In this document: piece after piece, positions 32,078-33,393 of the stretch | Position numbering within the stretch: the first letter of the stretch is position 1 | Layout of the letters: each line of letters starts with the position of its first letter | Source of the DNA: an uncultured Prevotella sp. | GTDB lineage: Bacteria; Bacteroidota; Bacteroidia; Bacteroidales; Bacteroidaceae | Assembly (NCBI RefSeq): GCF_946404925.1 | Contig: NZ_CAMJFM010000026.1 | Coordinates: 1 to 33,393 of the forward strand | DNA: 33,393 nucleotides | Direction of reading: 5' to 3' | Position numbers and translations under genes: made by a program | The notes under the pieces: model-generated | Told to the model about the DNA's origin: nothing | What the model saw: the letters and a program-made list of their open reading frames with translations, nothing else | Databases searched by the model: none

Positions 32078-32785
32078 ATGGCAATACCTAATTTTGAAGA
32101 TGTAGATTATTCCAAGTTTACAGAATGTAAAGCAATATGCCAAGCAATATTGCAATCTCTTCATGTTGGAGAAAGAACAACATTTGAACAAACACATTTT
32201 CTTATAGAATTCTTTATCCGTTATCACCCACAGTGGAAAACAAAAACCCAAAATGCCAAAGTATTATACTTTGAAAAACATCGTGCAAATGAATATACTT
32301 CATGCTTTCACTTATTTACAGAAAACGGTATAGAAGATGATATCTCATATTCAAAGTTAAGAAAAAAGGATAAAAATATAGACTCTTATAAACGCAAAAA
32401 TATTGAGAGGGCATGTAGAAGTGCTATAGATGTTATCATAAAGCCTATAAGAGAGAAAGCGATTCGTAATCTCCATATTAAAGGATTCATTTTAAGTGAA
32501 TTAAGCGGGAAATACATACGAACTCAAAAAGACATACATGTTGACCACTTTAATTTAACATTTATTGAACTCGTTGATAGATGGATTGAACTTAAGGGAC
32601 TTGATTTTTTATTTTCACAGATTAATATTGGGGAGAGAAATAGTACAGTAACAAGGTTTACAAATCCCTATTTAATAGAAGAATTCATCAAATTCCATAA
32701 TAATAATACTCATTTGAGGATTATCTCTGGAAAAGAAAATCTATCTTTGACAAAAAACACTAAATTATCCTATATTAACTCATAG
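32078..32785 (+). CDS. DUF3223 (DCL-like) protein with degenerate HNH-like C-terminus
   Basis: Protein of 235 aa, 10 bp after the zinc-ribbon nuclease and so probably co-transcribed. Residues about 14-95 match the DUF3223/DCL pattern: FTECKAICQAILQSLHVGER, a helix with FLIEFFIRYHPQWKTKT, then SCFHLFTENGIEDDISYSKL. Residues about 110-225 match the tail of DUF3223 proteins with an HNH-type core: HVDH (154-157), FIELVDRWI, EEFIKFHNNNTHLRIIS and ENLSL. The Cys pair that usually precedes the HNH His is replaced (FILSELSGKYI), so the structural zinc site seems lost or altered while the HVDH and final His/Asn are kept. Function is unknown; nucleic-acid binding or cleavage is inferred. Confidence 0.7.
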   Translation: MAIPNFEDVDYSKFTECKAICQAILQSLHVGERTTFEQTHFLIEFFIRYHPQWKTKTQNAKVLYFEKHRANEYTSCFHLFTENGIEDDISYSKLRKKDKNIDSYKRKNIERACRSAIDVIIKPIREKAIRNLHIKGFILSELSGKYIRTQKDIHVDHFNLTFIELVDRWIELKGLDFLFSQINIGERNSTVTRFTNPYLIEEFIKFHNNNTHLRIISGKENLSLTKNTKLSYINS

Positions 32786-32875
32786 CTTCTTAGTCGTATT
32801 GCCAAAGGTTTGCGAGTTAGTAATTCCCGAGTGAATTCTGAATTCTATATCATATTTCTCCAAATATTAGCATAA

Positions 32876-32906
32876 AAAAGAGCATCCTCATTAGAAGTAT
32901 GCTCTT
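32876..32906 (-). terminator. Terminator of the minus-strand transporter remnant
   Basis: On the minus strand AAGAGCAT and ATGCTCTT form an 8-bp stem followed by TTTTTTA. It lies 20 bases past the stop of the remnant at 32925-33071. Confidence 0.7.
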
Positions 32907-32924
32907 ATATCGGTAGCCTCTATT

Positions 32925-33071
32925 TTACCAGCACTCAGTCTCATTGGCAATTTCAGGACAGGTTTCTGCCTTGTATGTCGGATCTTTTCCGGCACGTCGT
33001 TGCTGTCTGTAATCATCAAGAAGAATGATGGCATACTTACCGAGGAAGACAATGGCTGACAGTACCAAAAT
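32925..33071 (-). pseudogene. C-terminal remnant of a membrane transporter
   Basis: A minus-strand frame of 48 codons reads ILVLSAIVFLGKYAIILLDD, then YRQQRRAGKDPTYKAETCPE, IANETECW and a stop. A membrane helix followed by a basic tail and a final Cys-Trp resembles the ends of Bacteroidetes sodium:amino acid symporters, possibly the AgcS group, but I cannot be sure. A stop codon lies immediately upstream in frame, so the body of the gene is gone while its terminator remains. Confidence 0.4.
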
Positions 33072-33156
33072 TTAATGTCAGCCTTTGTCTTCTTTTCAAG
33101 AAAAAACGCTTTATACAACTGCTATTGTTTAATTTTGAATTAAAAAACATGGAATA

Positions 33157-33190
33157 TTGCTCATATTTCACAAATTATATGTAACTTTGT
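33157..33190 (+). promoter_or_regulatory. Promoter of the 57-aa gene
   Basis: TTG at 33157-33159 and TAACTTTGT at 33182-33190 fit the Bacteroidetes consensus with a 22-base spacer, slightly long. The start codon follows 25 bases later. Confidence 0.55.
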
Positions 33191-33214
33191 AGCCGAATAA
33201 ATAATAGTAATAAT

Positions 33215-33388
33215 ATGGCTACAGCAATTAAAGCAATTCCTACATTGTACGGAGAAGATGCCATTCGTTTTCGCGAAGAGATAGAAAAGGTTGACAGAGA
33301 ATTCGATAATCGTCCGGAGCGTGACCTTACCACAGACCCACGCTATGCGATGATGAAAAAGATTCTAAGCAAGGCAAGAATTTTCTAA
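33215..33388 (+). CDS. 57-aa protein, possible antitoxin-like half of a two-gene module
   Basis: Complete short gene, starting MATAIKAIPTLYGEDAIRFR and ending RYAMMKKILSKARIF, with its own promoter. Highly charged, mostly helical and without a signal peptide. Small Bacteroidetes proteins beginning MATA.KAIP.L.GE.A..F typically lie directly before an acetyltransferase-like or toxin-like gene, so this may be the first gene of a toxin-antitoxin-type pair whose partner lies beyond the window. Alternatively it is a free-standing small protein. The family resemblance is from memory and not secure. Confidence 0.55.
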   Translation: MATAIKAIPTLYGEDAIRFREEIEKVDREFDNRPERDLTTDPRYAMMKKILSKARIF

Positions 33389-33393
33389 TTTAC

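Overview
The window looks like the chromosome of a gut-type Bacteroidales, most likely Prevotella or a close relative. The reasons are two SusC/SusD pairs, repeated promoters of the Bacteroidetes type (a TTG box about 20 bases before TAnnTTTG), lipoprotein and signal-peptide types, small Bacteroidetes-restricted families (DUF4468, HYC_CC_PP-like), and many intergenic repeat mosaics. No tRNA, rRNA, CRISPR array or intact transposase is visible.

Region 1 (about 1-17466, plus strand) holds two consecutive operons. Operon 1 has a promoter at 418-449, a 42-aa leader ORF, susC1, susD1, a secreted cyanophycinase-like S51 peptidase and a terminator. Operon 2 has a promoter at 6513-6544, susC2, susD2, a secreted M20D amidohydrolase, a secreted M14 carboxypeptidase-like protein, an SLC1/DAACS symporter, a threonine-synthase-like PLP enzyme and a terminator. 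The two promoters, and the first ~220 bp of mature coding sequence in both susC genes, are nearly identical. There are no glycosidases. I read the pair as a peptide or amino-acid-polymer utilization locus: outer-membrane capture, periplasmic hydrolysis, inner-membrane uptake, and cytoplasmic PLP chemistry. The S51 family suggests a beta-aspartyl or cyanophycin-like substrate, but this is inference.

Region 2 (17791-21243, minus) is a two-gene siroheme and sulfite-reduction operon: a siroheme/[4Fe-4S] reductase fused to a HEPN-like segment and a TusA-like domain, then a bifunctional siroheme synthase. Region 3 (21515-24421, minus) is a metal-handling operon of higher GC: a small Cys-rich secreted protein, a His-rich TonB-dependent receptor and a secreted HMA-domain protein. 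Region 4 (24566-26677, plus) is an ATP-grasp ligase tightly coupled to an alpha/beta-hydrolase, behind a promoter with a strongly structured leader.

Region 5 (26678-28740) is a graveyard. It holds an integrase N-terminus joined to a membrane-protein C-terminus, a GH35 beta-galactosidase C-terminal fragment, several intergenic repeat modules and a 195-bp element with perfect 26-bp inverted ends. Region 6 (28740-33393) is AT-rich. It holds an apparent noncoding transcript unit, a secreted DUF4468 protein, and an unusual pair: a seven-repeat zinc-ribbon (DUF723-like) protein with a C-terminal PD-(D/E)XK-type nuclease, followed 10 bp later by a DUF3223/HNH-like protein. A transporter remnant and a 57-aa gene that may be one half of a two-gene module close the window.

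The best candidates for undescribed biology are the DUF723-nuclease/DUF3223 pair, the peptide-utilization locus with its atypical symporter and PLP enzyme, and the unassigned noncoding transcript near 29.0-29.3 kb.
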